Assembly: GCA_963812945.1 (NCBI GenBank)
Contig: CAWEXD010000012.1
Location: 124,001-188,000, forward strand
Origin: DASRDR01 sp963812945 [NCBI: uncultured Candidatus Rokubacteria bacterium]
Lineage (GTDB): Bacteria > Methylomirabilota > Methylomirabilia > Rokubacteriales
Reading direction: 5' to 3'
DNA: 64,000 nt
A program made the translations under genes and the position numbers. Below, in pieces: positions 46,805-56,225 of this stretch; within the stretch, counting starts at the first letter, position 1, and the number at the start of each line of letters is the position of its first letter. The notes beneath the pieces are model-generated. The model saw nothing but the letters and a program-made list of their open reading frames with translations, was not told where the DNA came from and made no database searches.

Positions 46805-47752
46805 TCAGTCTCCCCGCACGCCGCTCGAGGCGCGGTAGTAGACGACGGCGACCGTCGCCATGAACAGCACCATCCCGACCGACACGGTGGCCGAGTACCC
46901 GAGCTGCCCGTAGCTGAAGGCCAGCTTGTTGACCAGGATGCTCATGGTCTCCGTCGACTCGGCCGGTCCGCCGCCCGTCATGACGAAGACGATGTCGAAC
47001 ACCCGGAAGGTCGCCACGAATCGCCAGAAGATCGCCACGAAGACCACGGGCGCGAGCAGCGGGAGCGTGACGTGGAGGAAGCGAAGCGTGGCGCCGGCAC
47101 CGTCGACCCGGGCTGCCTCGTAGTACTCCTCGGGAATCGATTGCAAGCCCGCGAGGAGCAGGAGTGTGACGAACGGCGTCTGGTTCCACACATCGGTCGC
47201 GATCACCGCGATCATCGCCCACGGCGTCGACGCCAGCCAGACCACCGGGTCGACGCCCACCCGGTCGAGCGCGTAGTTGACGATGCCGTAGGAGTAGTTG
47301 AACAAGATCCGAAACGTGATGCCGAGCACGACCGGCGTGAGCATGAGCGGGAGCAGCGCCACCGCTCGCAGGAAACGTCGCCCCGGCAGTCGCTGGTTCA
47401 GGAAGAGGGCGATCAGGAGGCCCAGGGCCAGCTCCAGCGCCACCGCCCCCACCACGAACACGCTCGTCTGGGTGAGCGCGTTCCACACGAGGGGATCTCG
47501 CATCGCGGCCAGGTAGTTGGCGGCCCCGGCGAACTTACCCCCCGTCGAGAACTCGAAGAGCTGCATCTGGCGGGTGCTGAGATAGAGGGAATACAGGACC
47601 GGGTACAGGAAAACGGTCACGAGGAAGAGCAGCGTCGGCGCGACGAGGAGATAGGGGTACAGCCGAGCCGGTCGGAACCGTCGGCTCGGCCGCGCGACGG
47701 TCGCCACGGGCGTCGGAACGGCCACGGGCTTCGGGCGCTGCACGCTCGTCAC
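46805..47752 (-). CDS. Carbohydrate ABC transporter permease (MalF type)
   Basis: A 315-residue permease with a Pro/Arg-rich cytoplasmic N-terminus and six helices. The loop EEYYEAARVDGAGATLRFLH is the MalF-class EAA motif. Start is a GTG at 47752. It pairs with the MalG-type gene that follows. Confidence 0.92.
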   Translation of the reverse strand: MTSVQRPKPVAVPTPVATVARPSRRFRPARLYPYLLVAPTLLFLVTVFLYPVLYSLYLSTRQMQLFEFSTGGKFAGAANYLAAMRDPLVWNALTQTSVFVVGAVALELALGLLIALFLNQRLPGRRFLRAVALLPLMLTPVVLGITFRILFNYSYGIVNYALDRVGVDPVVWLASTPWAMIAVIATDVWNQTPFVTLLLLAGLQSIPEEYYEAARVDGAGATLRFLHVTLPLLAPVVFVAIFWRFVATFRVFDIVFVMTGGGPAESTETMSILVNKLAFSYGQLGYSATVSVGMVLFMATVAVVYYRASSGVRGD

Positions 47753-47809
47753 GGCCCCTCGCTCCGGCCAGGATCGCCGGCTCGGCTCACCCGCTGGCCT
47801 CGCGGGCAG

Positions 47810-48592
47810 CTACATGTTGATGGACATGCCCCCGTTCACGTTCAGGGTCACGCCGGTGATCTCGCGCGCGTCATCCGACGCCAGGAAGGCGATCGTCGCC
47901 GCGATGTCCTCGGGCTGCTGAAGCCGCTTGAACGGCGCCCCCTGGATCTGCTGTTCGATGCGCTGCTCCTTGCTGATCCCGAAGTGCTTCATGTAGCCGC
48001 GCCCGATGTCCTCGGCCATGAGCGTCGGGACGAAGCCGGGGCAGACCGCGTTCACATTGATGTTGTAGGGCGCGAGCGCGATCGCGGCCGACTGCGTCAG
48101 GCTGATGACGCCCATCTTCGCGGCGCCATAGGCCATGCAGTTCGGTACGGGTACGCGGGCCGCCGTGGACGACAGGCTCACGATCTTGCCGGCGCGCTGC
48201 TTCATCATCACGCGCGCGGCGGCTTGGATTCCGAAGAACACGGACTTCAGGTTGAGCGCCAGGATCCGGTCGTAGTCCGCCTCGGTGACCTCGAGGAGCG
48301 GGGCGATGTGCTGGACACCCACGTTGTTGACGAGGGTGTCGAGCTGACCGAAGTCCGTCACCGCCCGGTCGACCATCGTCCCGACCTGCGAGGGCTGGGT
48401 CACGTCGACGACGGCCTCTGTCACCCGGCGGCCCGTCTTGTGGCGGACGAGCGTCGCCGTCTCCGCCATGAGGGCCGGGTTGATGTCCGCCAGCGCGAGG
48501 TCACTGCCCTCTTCCGCCAGACGAAGGGCGGTGGCCCGCCCGATGCCCCCGCCGGCTCCCGTGATCAGCGAAACCCTGCCTTCGAGACGCAT
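47810..48592 (-). CDS. SDR-family oxidoreductase, second copy
   Basis: A 260-residue short-chain dehydrogenase with LITGAGGGIGRATALRLA, NNVGVQ, catalytic Ser in KIVSLSSTAARV and YGAAKMG. It is inserted between the binding-protein gene and the permeases of the sugar-type transporter, which suggests it acts on the imported compound. The paralogue at 44231 is clearly different in sequence. Confidence 0.92.
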   Translation of the reverse strand: MRLEGRVSLITGAGGGIGRATALRLAEEGSDLALADINPALMAETATLVRHKTGRRVTEAVVDVTQPSQVGTMVDRAVTDFGQLDTLVNNVGVQHIAPLLEVTEADYDRILALNLKSVFFGIQAAARVMMKQRAGKIVSLSSTAARVPVPNCMAYGAAKMGVISLTQSAAIALAPYNINVNAVCPGFVPTLMAEDIGRGYMKHFGISKEQRIEQQIQGAPFKRLQQPEDIAATIAFLASDDAREITGVTLNVNGGMSINM

Positions 48593-48678
48593 GACCTCGC
48601 TCCTTCTGTCGTGGGGGATCGGGACCGGCCGGCGCTCCGGGTGGCACGGAGAGCCGGCCGACCCCGCGGTCGATCGGC

Positions 48679-49977
48679 CTACTTCAGGTATCCGCCTTCC
48701 TTCAGGATGCGCATCCACTCGGTCGCGCAGTCGTTCATCGCCGCCTCGGGGCTCTTCTTCAAGTTGGCGGCCAGGTTGACCTCCCGAGCCCAGACCTGGC
48801 GAAGCTGCTCGGTGTGCGGGATCCGCGGGAAGAGCTGGGCGAACGTCATCGTCTCCGCCATCAGCGGGAAATCCTTCCGGACCTTCAGCACCTCGGGATC
48901 CGAGTAGACGGCCTTGTTGACCGGGTCGCCGCCGTTCACCGCCCAGACGGTCGCGCCGTCCTTCGAGGCCAGGTAGGTCAGAAACGTCTTGGCGGCGTCC
49001 TTGCGCGTCGAGCTCGCGGGCACGATCCAGCTCTCGGCGCTCATGAAGGCGCCGCGCTTGACGGTGTTGCCCTCGCGCCGGCCGGGCACCACGGTCGCGG
49101 CGATGTCCTTGCAGATCTTCGGGCTCTTCTCGCAGGACGTGAGGAGATCAAAGGCGGCCGACCACTGCACCGCCATCGCCGCGCGCTCTCCCTGCAGGTA
49201 TTGGTTCTTCTCGAGATAGCCGATCGCGTCGGAATCAGGCGGCGCCAGCTTCTCGTTCCGGAGGATGTCGACGAAGTACTTGAGCGCGGCGATGCCCTGC
49301 GGGCTGTTCATCACCGGACGGTTGTTCGCGTCCAGCCACGCGCCGCCGAATCCCAGGAAGAACGTGGCGAACTCGATGCCGCCGCTCACCCCGGGCACGC
49401 CCGTGCGGAGGACCGTCCCGTACCGCTCGACCTTCCCCGAGGCGTCGACCTTCTGCAGCTTCCGGAGCGCGGCGAGGTAGTCGTCCCAGGTCTGGGGCAC
49501 CTCCACGCCCGCGGCCTTGAGGAGGCTGGGCCGGTACCAGAGGTAGACCGGGTGGTACTCCGTCGGCAGGCCCCACAGCTTTCCCTCGAACGTGCTGGTT
49601 TCGAGCCCCCGGAGCTCCGCGAGCTGCTCCTTCGTGAACATCGAGTCGACCGGGACCATGGCCCCCGCCTTCGCGAACTCCGGCACCCACTCGCCCGGGA
49701 GCCAGACGACATCCCAGGCCGGCGCCTTCGACAGGAGCGTCGTGCTCACCTTCGACCGGTAGGCGTCGCGCGCGATCTCGTCGATCTCGACCTTGAGGCC
49801 CGTCTTCTGGGCGATGATGGGGGCCGCGCGCTTCAAGTTCTCCGCCTCGGGGCTGGTCCAGACCGCGATGACGACCTCGGCCGCCGCCGCCGGCGACGAC
49901 CCGGCCGGCAGCAGAGCGATGGCCACCGCCGCGAGGAACAGGACGCTCAGGACCAAATGCGACATGCGACGCTGCAT
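48679..49977 (-). CDS. Carbohydrate ABC transporter solute-binding protein
   Basis: A 432-residue family 1 binding protein with a signal peptide (about residues 1-33, ending SSPAAAAE). The mature start EVVIAVWTSPEAENLKRA and the central LRKLQKVDASGKVERYGTVL match sugar-binding receptors. It is the first gene of the long minus-strand run and is divergent from the GntR regulator, which probably controls it. Confidence 0.92.
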   Translation of the reverse strand: MQRRMSHLVLSVLFLAAVAIALLPAGSSPAAAAEVVIAVWTSPEAENLKRAAPIIAQKTGLKVEIDEIARDAYRSKVSTTLLSKAPAWDVVWLPGEWVPEFAKAGAMVPVDSMFTKEQLAELRGLETSTFEGKLWGLPTEYHPVYLWYRPSLLKAAGVEVPQTWDDYLAALRKLQKVDASGKVERYGTVLRTGVPGVSGGIEFATFFLGFGGAWLDANNRPVMNSPQGIAALKYFVDILRNEKLAPPDSDAIGYLEKNQYLQGERAAMAVQWSAAFDLLTSCEKSPKICKDIAATVVPGRREGNTVKRGAFMSAESWIVPASSTRKDAAKTFLTYLASKDGATVWAVNGGDPVNKAVYSDPEVLKVRKDFPLMAETMTFAQLFPRIPHTEQLRQVWAREVNLAANLKKSPEAAMNDCATEWMRILKEGGYLK

Positions 49978-50384
49978 ACTCGCTCCTTTCGGCAGGATCG
50001 GGCCGGTCGTCCGGCCTGACGATCCCGTATCAGGGCACGCGGTGGGTTCGCCTCCGAACGCCGTGGTCTACACGGACTCGAGCGCCTTGTATCAGCGAGC
50101 CGGTCTCCGCCGTCACGGCCGCCTTCCCTTCGAACCGCTGCACGGGGCGCAGGGTTTCCGCGTGCAGACTCAGTCGCTTCGGGTCGACTCGGCCCATCGC
50201 TCCTCGCAGGTCTCGATTCGGGATCCGGGCAGCTGGTGTCCGGCCACCAGATGCCATCTGATATCTCAGACCACGTAACGTTGTCAATCCCCGGCAGCCC
50301 GATCCGGACATCTGTCCGCGAATGCCGGACAATGCCCGACTCCGCTTTGACAGATCGCTCGTCGCTGTGATATCAGACTCCGCA
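49978..50384. promoter_or_regulatory. 407-bp divergent control region with two GntR-type operator candidates
   Basis: No gene is seen. TCTGATATCTCAGA (50257-50270) and TGATATCAGAC (50368-50378) share TGATATC and CAGAC. The second contains the perfect 8-base palindrome TGATATCA, of the size bound by GntR/FCD dimers. A sigma70-like TTGACA (50347-50352) lies 17 bases before ATATCA (50370-50375), so the second site would cover the -10 box of the regulator gene and allow autoregulation. The predicted transcript start is almost at the ATG. Confidence 0.55.
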
Positions 50385-51224
50385 ATGCGTTCCAGCAAGA
50401 TAGGCGCGGCGCCAGGACCCGCCCCTTCCTCACCCCTCCCCGCCCGGCCGCAGAGCCTGAACGAGCTCGTCTACGGCGAGCTCCGGCGCCAGATCCTCTG
50501 GGGCGAGATCGCCGCCGGCACCACCCTCTCCGTCCGGCGGCTGTCCGAGCAGTTTCGGGTAAGTCCCATGCCGGTCCGCGACGCCATCCGGCGACTCGAA
50601 CACGAGGATCTCGTGGAGGTGACGCCTCGAAGCGCCACACGCGTCAGCCTGGTGTCACCCGACGCCGTCCGTGAGATCGCCGAGGTGCGCAGTCGTCTGG
50701 AGGCCCTGGCCGCCCGCTTGGCCGTGCCGAACCTGACGAGCGCCGACGTCAAGCGACTGCGCGAGCTCCTCCGAGCAATGCAGGGAGCGGCGGCCCGGAA
50801 CGATCCCGAGGCCTGGCATCAGGGGAACGCCGAGTTTCACCGGGTGGTCATCCACCGCTCGGGCAGCCGCCTTCTGACCCGCATGACCGATGGGCTCTGG
50901 GACCGAAGCATTCGGCACTTCAGCGCCCGCGTGCTGAGCCAGGCGCACTTCCGGCGACTCCGCCACAAGGAGCACCAGCGCATCGTGCAAGCGATCGTCA
51001 ATCGCGACCCGGACGAGGTGGAGCAGGTCTGGCGCGACCACGTATACCAGTCCGGACTGGAAACCGTCGACTACCTGCGCTCGCTCGCCATGAGCGCGGC
51101 TCCTCAGGCCGCGCGGCGCGGGACCGCTAGCGCCGCGCGGACCGCAGTGCTCGCCAGACGGTCGCCCCTGCGCAGCCCGGCCCAGAGCCGGCTTGCCGTC
51201 ACCCCGCTCAGGCCCGGTCACTGA
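50385..51224 (+). CDS. GntR-family transcriptional regulator, FCD subfamily
   Basis: A 279-residue regulator. The winged helix is at about residues 30-95 (TTLSVRRLSEQFRVSPMPVR, then DAIRRLEHEDLVEV). The all-helical FCD effector domain follows, with Asp/His metal-ligand candidates in NAEFHRVVIHRSG and HKEHQRIVQAI. FCD regulators respond to sugar acids and other carboxylates. The ATG at 50385 is preferred to the frame start at 50322, which lies in the promoter. The C-terminal 40 residues are Arg/Ala-rich and beyond the domain. Confidence 0.9.
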   Translation: MRSSKIGAAPGPAPSSPLPARPQSLNELVYGELRRQILWGEIAAGTTLSVRRLSEQFRVSPMPVRDAIRRLEHEDLVEVTPRSATRVSLVSPDAVREIAEVRSRLEALAARLAVPNLTSADVKRLRELLRAMQGAAARNDPEAWHQGNAEFHRVVIHRSGSRLLTRMTDGLWDRSIRHFSARVLSQAHFRRLRHKEHQRIVQAIVNRDPDEVEQVWRDHVYQSGLETVDYLRSLAMSAAPQAARRGTASAARTAVLARRSPLRSPAQSRLAVTPLRPGH

Positions 51225-51270
51225 CCCGCCTGCATCGTCTCCAGTCCTCAGGACGAGAGGAGCATCGCCC

Positions 51271-52398
51271 GTGCGCGTGAAAGAGCTCGAGGCCCGGCTT
51301 TTCCGGATCCCGCCGCCGATCCGCATCCAGGACTCCATCCAGCGGGTGGCGCACTGGGAGTGGATCGTCACCACGCTCACGACGGACGCGGGCCTGACCG
51401 GGACCGGATTCGCCTACACGGGCGGCCTCGGCGGCAGCGCGATCCGCGAGCTGGTGAACACGTACCTGGCGCCTCTCGTCCACGGCCAGGACCCGCGGGA
51501 CGTCGAGCGGATCTGGAACCGCTGCTGGTGGGAGCTTCATTCCCTCGGCTCCGGCGGCCTCACACGCCTCGCGCTGGCGACGGTCGACATCGCGCTGTGG
51601 GACGTCCTGGCCCAGCGCGCCGGCCTGCCGCTCTACCGCCTGCTGGGCGGGGCGCGCGACCGCATCCGCGCCTACGGCAGCGGCATCAACGCGCACCTCG
51701 ACGGGGAGCCCCTCCTCGACCAGATGCGGGGCTTCCTCGACCGGGGCTATCGGGCCGTCAAGATGAAGGTCGGGCGGGACAACCCGGAGGAGGACGTCGA
51801 GCGCGTGGGCGTCGTCCGGCGGCTCGTCGGCCCCGAGGTCCTCCTCATGCTCGACGCCAACCAGAAATGGACCGCGGGCGAGGCGATCCGTCGGGCGCGG
51901 ATGCTCGCGCCGTTCAGCCCGTTCTGGTTAGAGGAGCCGGTGCTGGCTGACGATCGCGTGGCGCACTGCCGGGTCCGGGAGGGCGCGGGCATCCCTCTGG
52001 CCGCCGGCGAGACCATGTACACCCGCTACGAGTTCGCCGACTTCCTCCGGGCCGGCGCCCTCGACGTGGTCCAGGCCGACGTCGTGCGGGTGGGCGGCTT
52101 CACCGAGTGGCTCAAGATCGCCAAGCTCGCCGAGAGCTTCAACCTGCCGGTCGCGCCCCACTTCGTCATGGAGCTATCGATCCACGCGCTGTGCGCCGTC
52201 CCGAACGGGCTCATTCTGGAGGACCTTCAGGGGGGATCGCTCACCGACCTCGGGTTCCTCGCGGAGCCCATCCGGGTCGAGCGCGGCGAGCTGGCGCCGC
52301 CGGCCCGGCCGGGCCACGGCATCGTGCTCGACGAATCGGCGCTCCGCCGCTACGAGATCACCGGCAAGCCGACCGACGTGGCGCCGACGCGGAGCTGA
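51271..52398 (+). CDS. Mandelate racemase/muconate lactonizing enzyme family dehydratase
   Basis: A 375-residue enolase-superfamily enzyme. Catalytic and metal residues are present: lysine pair in RAVKMKVGRD, Asp in LMLDANQKW, Glu in WLEEPVL, Glu in LAAGETMY, and a His in VAPHFVMELS. Such enzymes remove the alpha proton of a carboxylate, most often to dehydrate a sugar acid. A GAGAGGAG site precedes the GTG at 51271; a second in-frame GTG is 6 bases later. It follows the GntR gene and fits with the DapA-like aldolase across the divergent region. Confidence 0.92.
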   Translation: MRVKELEARLFRIPPPIRIQDSIQRVAHWEWIVTTLTTDAGLTGTGFAYTGGLGGSAIRELVNTYLAPLVHGQDPRDVERIWNRCWWELHSLGSGGLTRLALATVDIALWDVLAQRAGLPLYRLLGGARDRIRAYGSGINAHLDGEPLLDQMRGFLDRGYRAVKMKVGRDNPEEDVERVGVVRRLVGPEVLLMLDANQKWTAGEAIRRARMLAPFSPFWLEEPVLADDRVAHCRVREGAGIPLAAGETMYTRYEFADFLRAGALDVVQADVVRVGGFTEWLKIAKLAESFNLPVAPHFVMELSIHALCAVPNGLILEDLQGGSLTDLGFLAEPIRVERGELAPPARPGHGIVLDESALRRYEITGKPTDVAPTRS

Positions 52399-52598
52399 GC
52401 GCCGCGCCACCGTCCTCAAAGCAGGTCCGACGGCGGGCCCTCGGCCGGTCGCACAGGATCCGGAGCTGGCTGAGTCACGCGCCTCCTTTCGGCGGTGGCC
52501 AGCGCGATCGACGGCACCGCCTGGGCGGCAGGCGCCCCGGAGGCCGGGAGCCATCGAGGAGGCTGCGGCATGGCTGGGTCCAACGGTGGCGGGGAATC

Positions 52599-52778
52599 AT
52601 GACCTACGCCTGCGCGTTCTGCGGCGCGGAGAACGAAGTGCTCGTCGACGCGAGCGGTGGCCGTCATCAGACCTTCACCGAGGACTGCGCGGTCTGCTGT
52701 CGCCCCAACCTCATCACGCTGGTGGTCGACCGGGACGGCGACGTGGAGCTCCGGGTCTCCCAGGAGTACGAGGCGTGA
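52599..52778 (+). CDS. CPXCG-type cysteine-rich zinc-ribbon protein
   Basis: A 59-residue protein with cysteine pairs CAFCG near the N-terminus and EDCAVCCRPN, separated by a VDASGGRHQTF segment. This is the layout of the small CPXCG cysteine-rich family of unknown function. The ATG at 52599 is followed by a stop that overlaps the arfB start (GTGA), so the two are translated together. Confidence 0.85.
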   Translation: MTYACAFCGAENEVLVDASGGRHQTFTEDCAVCCRPNLITLVVDRDGDVELRVSQEYEA

Positions 52779-53203
52779 CCTCGATCGTCGTGAGCGAGAC
52801 CGTTCGGGTCCCCGCGCACGCGATCACCGTTCGCGCCAGCCGCGCCTCCGGCCCCGGCGGCCAGAACGTGAACAAGGTTGCGACGAGGGTCGATCTTCGA
52901 GTCGAGCTGGCCCAGATCGAGGGGCTGGACGAGGGGGCCCGGCGCCGTCTGGATCACCTCGTCGCCCGCCGCCTCGACGCCGACGGCCGCCTCGTGGTCA
53001 CCAGCCAACTCACGCGCACCCAGTCTCTGAACCTCGAGGACGCCCGTGCCAAGGTGCGCGAGCTGATCGCCGCCGCCCTCGCCCGGCCGACGCCGCGCCG
53101 CGCCACCCGACCGACCCGAACGTCTCGCGAGCGCCGGATTGCGGGCAAGAAGCAGCGCAGCGCGATGAAGCGCCTGCGCGCCCGACCCGGCGACTGGTCG
53201 TGA
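52775..53203 (+). CDS. arfB: Alternative ribosome-rescue factor ArfB (peptidyl-tRNA hydrolase)
   Basis: A 142-residue protein with the release-factor GGQ motif in RASGPGGQNVNKVATRVDLR and a basic C-terminal tail (RRIAGKKQRSAMKRLRAR) that enters the mRNA channel of stalled ribosomes. It frees nascent peptides from non-stop complexes. The GTG start overlaps the upstream stop. Confidence 0.93.
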   Translation: MTSIVVSETVRVPAHAITVRASRASGPGGQNVNKVATRVDLRVELAQIEGLDEGARRRLDHLVARRLDADGRLVVTSQLTRTQSLNLEDARAKVRELIAAALARPTPRRATRPTRTSRERRIAGKKQRSAMKRLRARPGDWS

Positions 53204-53326
53204 ATCGCCTCACGAGGCCGGCGCGGCAAGGCGTTCTCCCGGGCGAGGTGTAACAGCACGCGGGGATCGATCCAAGAGGTCAGCGCATGGCGATCTTCGC
53301 CCCGCGCGTCCGCACCTTCTCGCGGG

Positions 53327-54838
53327 TCACGCGGCGGGCGCGTCGCTCGGCCCTGGCGCCACCGCGACCCGGTTCCGCCCCGCGCGCTTCGCGGCGTACA
53401 TGGCGTCGTCGGCGCGCCGGAAGAGGCCCTCCGCGTCGGCGGCGTGCGCCGGGAAGCACGCGAGCCCGACGCTGGCGGTGACGCGCGAGAGGTCGACGGG
53501 CTCGCCCTCCAGCTCCTGGCAGGCCTCGATGCCCTTCCGGATCGCCTCGGCCATCCCGTGCGCCTCGTCGGCGCCGGTATCGGGGAGCACCACGACGAAC
53601 TCGTCGCCGCCGAAGCGCGCCGCGATGTCGCCCGGCCGCATCAGGCGGCCGATCAGGCGACCGACCTGCGCGATGGCGCGCGAGCCCGCGAGGTGGCCGT
53701 AGCGGTCGACGACCGCCTTGAAGTGGTCGAGGTCGAGGACGACGAGCGACACCGGCCCGCCTCGCGCCATCGCGTCGGCCAGACTCTTGTGGAAGTGCCG
53801 CGTGTTCCCGAGGCCGGTGAGGTCGTCGGTGATCGAGGCGAGGTACGCCTGGCGGTAGAGCGAGGCGTTCTCGATGGCGATCGCGGCGTGGTCGGCGAGG
53901 GCCTGGGCGAGGTCGAGCTCGGCCTCCGTGAACGTCGAGCCGTCGACCTTGTTGAGCACCTGGATCACGCCGCGGAGCGTGTCCTTGCTGACCAGCGGGA
54001 CGCAGATCATCGTGCGGGGGACCAGGCCGGTCTGCTCCCCCACGCCGGCGTAGTGCCGGGGGTCCCCGGCCACGTCGTCGAGCCGCACGGCCTGGCGGTG
54101 CCGCGCGACCCAGCCGGCGATGCCGCGGTCGATCGGCAGCCGGAGGCCGTCGATCACGCCCGGCTGGATGGTGCGCGACGCGCGGAACACGAGCTCGCGG
54201 CCCGCCCGGTCGAGGAGCAGGAGCGCCGCCGCCTCGCTGGGCACCGTCGTCACGACGCGGGCCAGGAGCTGGCGCATGGCGCTCTCGTCGAGGGACAGCG
54301 CGTCGGGCTCGCACGCGTCACCCACCTCGCGCGCGATGAGCTCGAGGCGGGTCTGGTCGCCGCCATCGAAGGACCCGCCCCCGTAACGGTTGGCGACCTC
54401 GATCACGCCGACCACCTGGTCGCCGCGCCGCACCGGCACCGCGAGGAGATTCCGCGTCGTGAACTGCGCGACGCGGTCGATCTCCGGGTAGAAGCGCGGG
54501 TCGTGCTGGACGTCGTTGGCGACGACCGTCTCGCCGCTGCGCGCCACCCAGCTGGCGAGGCTCGTCGACGGCGGCAAGTGGACGCCGACCAGCGCGTTCT
54601 CACGCAGCGTCTCGGTCGCGGCGAAGACCAGCTCCTGGCGGTCGGCATCGTACAGCATGAGCGACAGCGCCTCGGCCTGGGTCAAGCGCTTCAGGCGATC
54701 GAGCACGATGCGCAGGATCTCCGGCAGCTCGAGGGTCGACGTGAGCGTCCGGATGAGCTCGTTGACCGTTCGCAGCTCCCGGAGCTGCTGTTCGACCGGG
54801 CGCTCCCGCGCGGAACGGTCCTGCTCGGCTGACGACAT
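53327..54838 (-). CDS. Diguanylate cyclase with two GAF domains
   Basis: A 503-residue cytoplasmic signalling protein. Residues about 25-175 and 185-330 are GAF sensor domains (the second includes GLVPRTMICVPLVSKDTLRG). Residues about 335-490 are a GGDEF domain with the active motif RFGGDEFVV and the LTGLGNTRHFHKSL entry motif. It should make cyclic di-GMP in response to a ligand of the GAF domains. An RxxD inhibitory site is not obvious. It stands alone, convergent with arfB. Confidence 0.94.
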   Translation of the reverse strand: MSSAEQDRSARERPVEQQLRELRTVNELIRTLTSTLELPEILRIVLDRLKRLTQAEALSLMLYDADRQELVFAATETLRENALVGVHLPPSTSLASWVARSGETVVANDVQHDPRFYPEIDRVAQFTTRNLLAVPVRRGDQVVGVIEVANRYGGGSFDGGDQTRLELIAREVGDACEPDALSLDESAMRQLLARVVTTVPSEAAALLLLDRAGRELVFRASRTIQPGVIDGLRLPIDRGIAGWVARHRQAVRLDDVAGDPRHYAGVGEQTGLVPRTMICVPLVSKDTLRGVIQVLNKVDGSTFTEAELDLAQALADHAAIAIENASLYRQAYLASITDDLTGLGNTRHFHKSLADAMARGGPVSLVVLDLDHFKAVVDRYGHLAGSRAIAQVGRLIGRLMRPGDIAARFGGDEFVVVLPDTGADEAHGMAEAIRKGIEACQELEGEPVDLSRVTASVGLACFPAHAADAEGLFRRADDAMYAAKRAGRNRVAVAPGPSDAPAA

Positions 54839-54982
54839 GCGCGACTCCGATGCTCCCCGGGCGGGCGGCTTCGATCGGGCGACCGGCGCGCCCGCTCCGT
54901 CTCCTTGATCGTGGTGGCAGGGGCCGGTGGTGTCAAGGTTGCGGAGGGCCGGCCGGCTTTGGCCCGCGCGCCGGGCCGGGGA

Positions 54983-56206
54983 TCAGATCGCGCCGATGGC
55001 CTTGAGCCGGGCGACGTCGAGGCCGAGCCGATCGCCCCAGATCGCATCGTTGTCGCTGCCGACCAGGGGGGCCGGCGTGGCGTAGCCGACCTCGGTCTCG
55101 CCGAGCTTCAGGGGAAAGCCGGGCGCCACCACCTCGGGCCGAGGGCCCAGGGTCGGGTGGCGGATCGGCTCCAGCATGCCGCGCGCGGCGAGCTGAGGCG
55201 ACGCCTTCAGATCGTCGATGTCACGGACCGGGCCACAGGCCACCTCCTCGGCGCGCAGATGCGCGAGCGCCTGCGCCGTCGGCTGGCCTCGCGTCCATGC
55301 CGTGACCACGGCGTCGACCCGGTCGTTGTTCGCGAGCCGCCAGGCCCGGCTCATGAAGCTCGCATCGCCCTTCAAGTCCGCCCGATCGATGGCGCCGAGC
55401 AGGCGTGCCCACTCGGCGTCGCTGGCGGTGCCGATGACGATCCACCCGTCGGCCGTGGGATAGACGTTGAACGGAGACGTGCGAGGCATGCGGTTGGCCT
55501 GGCGCACGGGCATCCCCAGGGCCTGCCACACGTCCGGCGACTCGTCCAGGACGAGCGCGAGCAGGCAGTCGACCATGCTGACGTCGACATGCTGTCCTTC
55601 TCCGGTGCGAGCCCGGTGGAGCAGCGCCGCCAGGATTCCCGCGAAGGCGAAGGTTCCGGCGATCGTGTCGGCGAGCGGGGCGCCGGCCCGCATCGGGGGC
55701 CCCGCCGGATCGCCCGTCATCGTCATCAGCCCGGAGGCCGCCTGCGCCATCGTGTCGAAGGCCTTCACGCCCGCGTCCGGCCCCGTCTGGCCGTAGCCGC
55801 TGATCGAGCAGTAGACGATGTCGGGCTTGACCGCCCGGCAGGCGGCGTAGTCGACGCCGAGCCGGGCCGCGGTGCCGACGCTCCAGTTCTCGACCACCAC
55901 GTCGGCCTGCCGCACCAGCGCGAGGAACAGCGCCGGCCCCTCGGGGTGCTTGAGGTTGAGCGTGATCGCCCGCTTCCCTCGCGCCCGCTTCAGGTACGGC
56001 ACGCCGAGATCCTCCGGGGTCCGCCGGCCGAGCGACACGCCCTCCGGGCCCAGGTACGGCGCGCTGTCGGCGGTCACGTCGCCGGTCGCCGGGTTGTCGA
56101 CGTGGATCACCTCGGCGCCGAGGCCGGCCAGGAACAAGGTCGCCTGCGGCCCGGACAGGTACTGGGTGAGGTCGAGCACGCGGAACCCGGCGAGGATGCC
56201 CGGCAT
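54983..56206 (-). CDS. CaiB/BaiF family (family III) CoA-transferase
   Basis: A 407-residue family III CoA-transferase. The N-terminus GFRVLDLTQYLSGPQAT and the segment GRRTPEDLGVPYLKRARGKR are typical. VSMVDCLLALVLDES includes the conserved Asp area. It moves CoA between acids such as formyl-, oxalyl-, carnitinyl- or succinyl-CoA. It lies 19 bases downstream of the UGSC gene and may be in the same transcript; note the overall C1 and acid-CoA theme of the window. Confidence 0.92.
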   Translation of the reverse strand: MPGILAGFRVLDLTQYLSGPQATLFLAGLGAEVIHVDNPATGDVTADSAPYLGPEGVSLGRRTPEDLGVPYLKRARGKRAITLNLKHPEGPALFLALVRQADVVVENWSVGTAARLGVDYAACRAVKPDIVYCSISGYGQTGPDAGVKAFDTMAQAASGLMTMTGDPAGPPMRAGAPLADTIAGTFAFAGILAALLHRARTGEGQHVDVSMVDCLLALVLDESPDVWQALGMPVRQANRMPRTSPFNVYPTADGWIVIGTASDAEWARLLGAIDRADLKGDASFMSRAWRLANNDRVDAVVTAWTRGQPTAQALAHLRAEEVACGPVRDIDDLKASPQLAARGMLEPIRHPTLGPRPEVVAPGFPLKLGETEVGYATPAPLVGSDNDAIWGDRLGLDVARLKAIGAI

Positions 56207-56225
56207 GCCGCGCCTCAGCGCCGGC

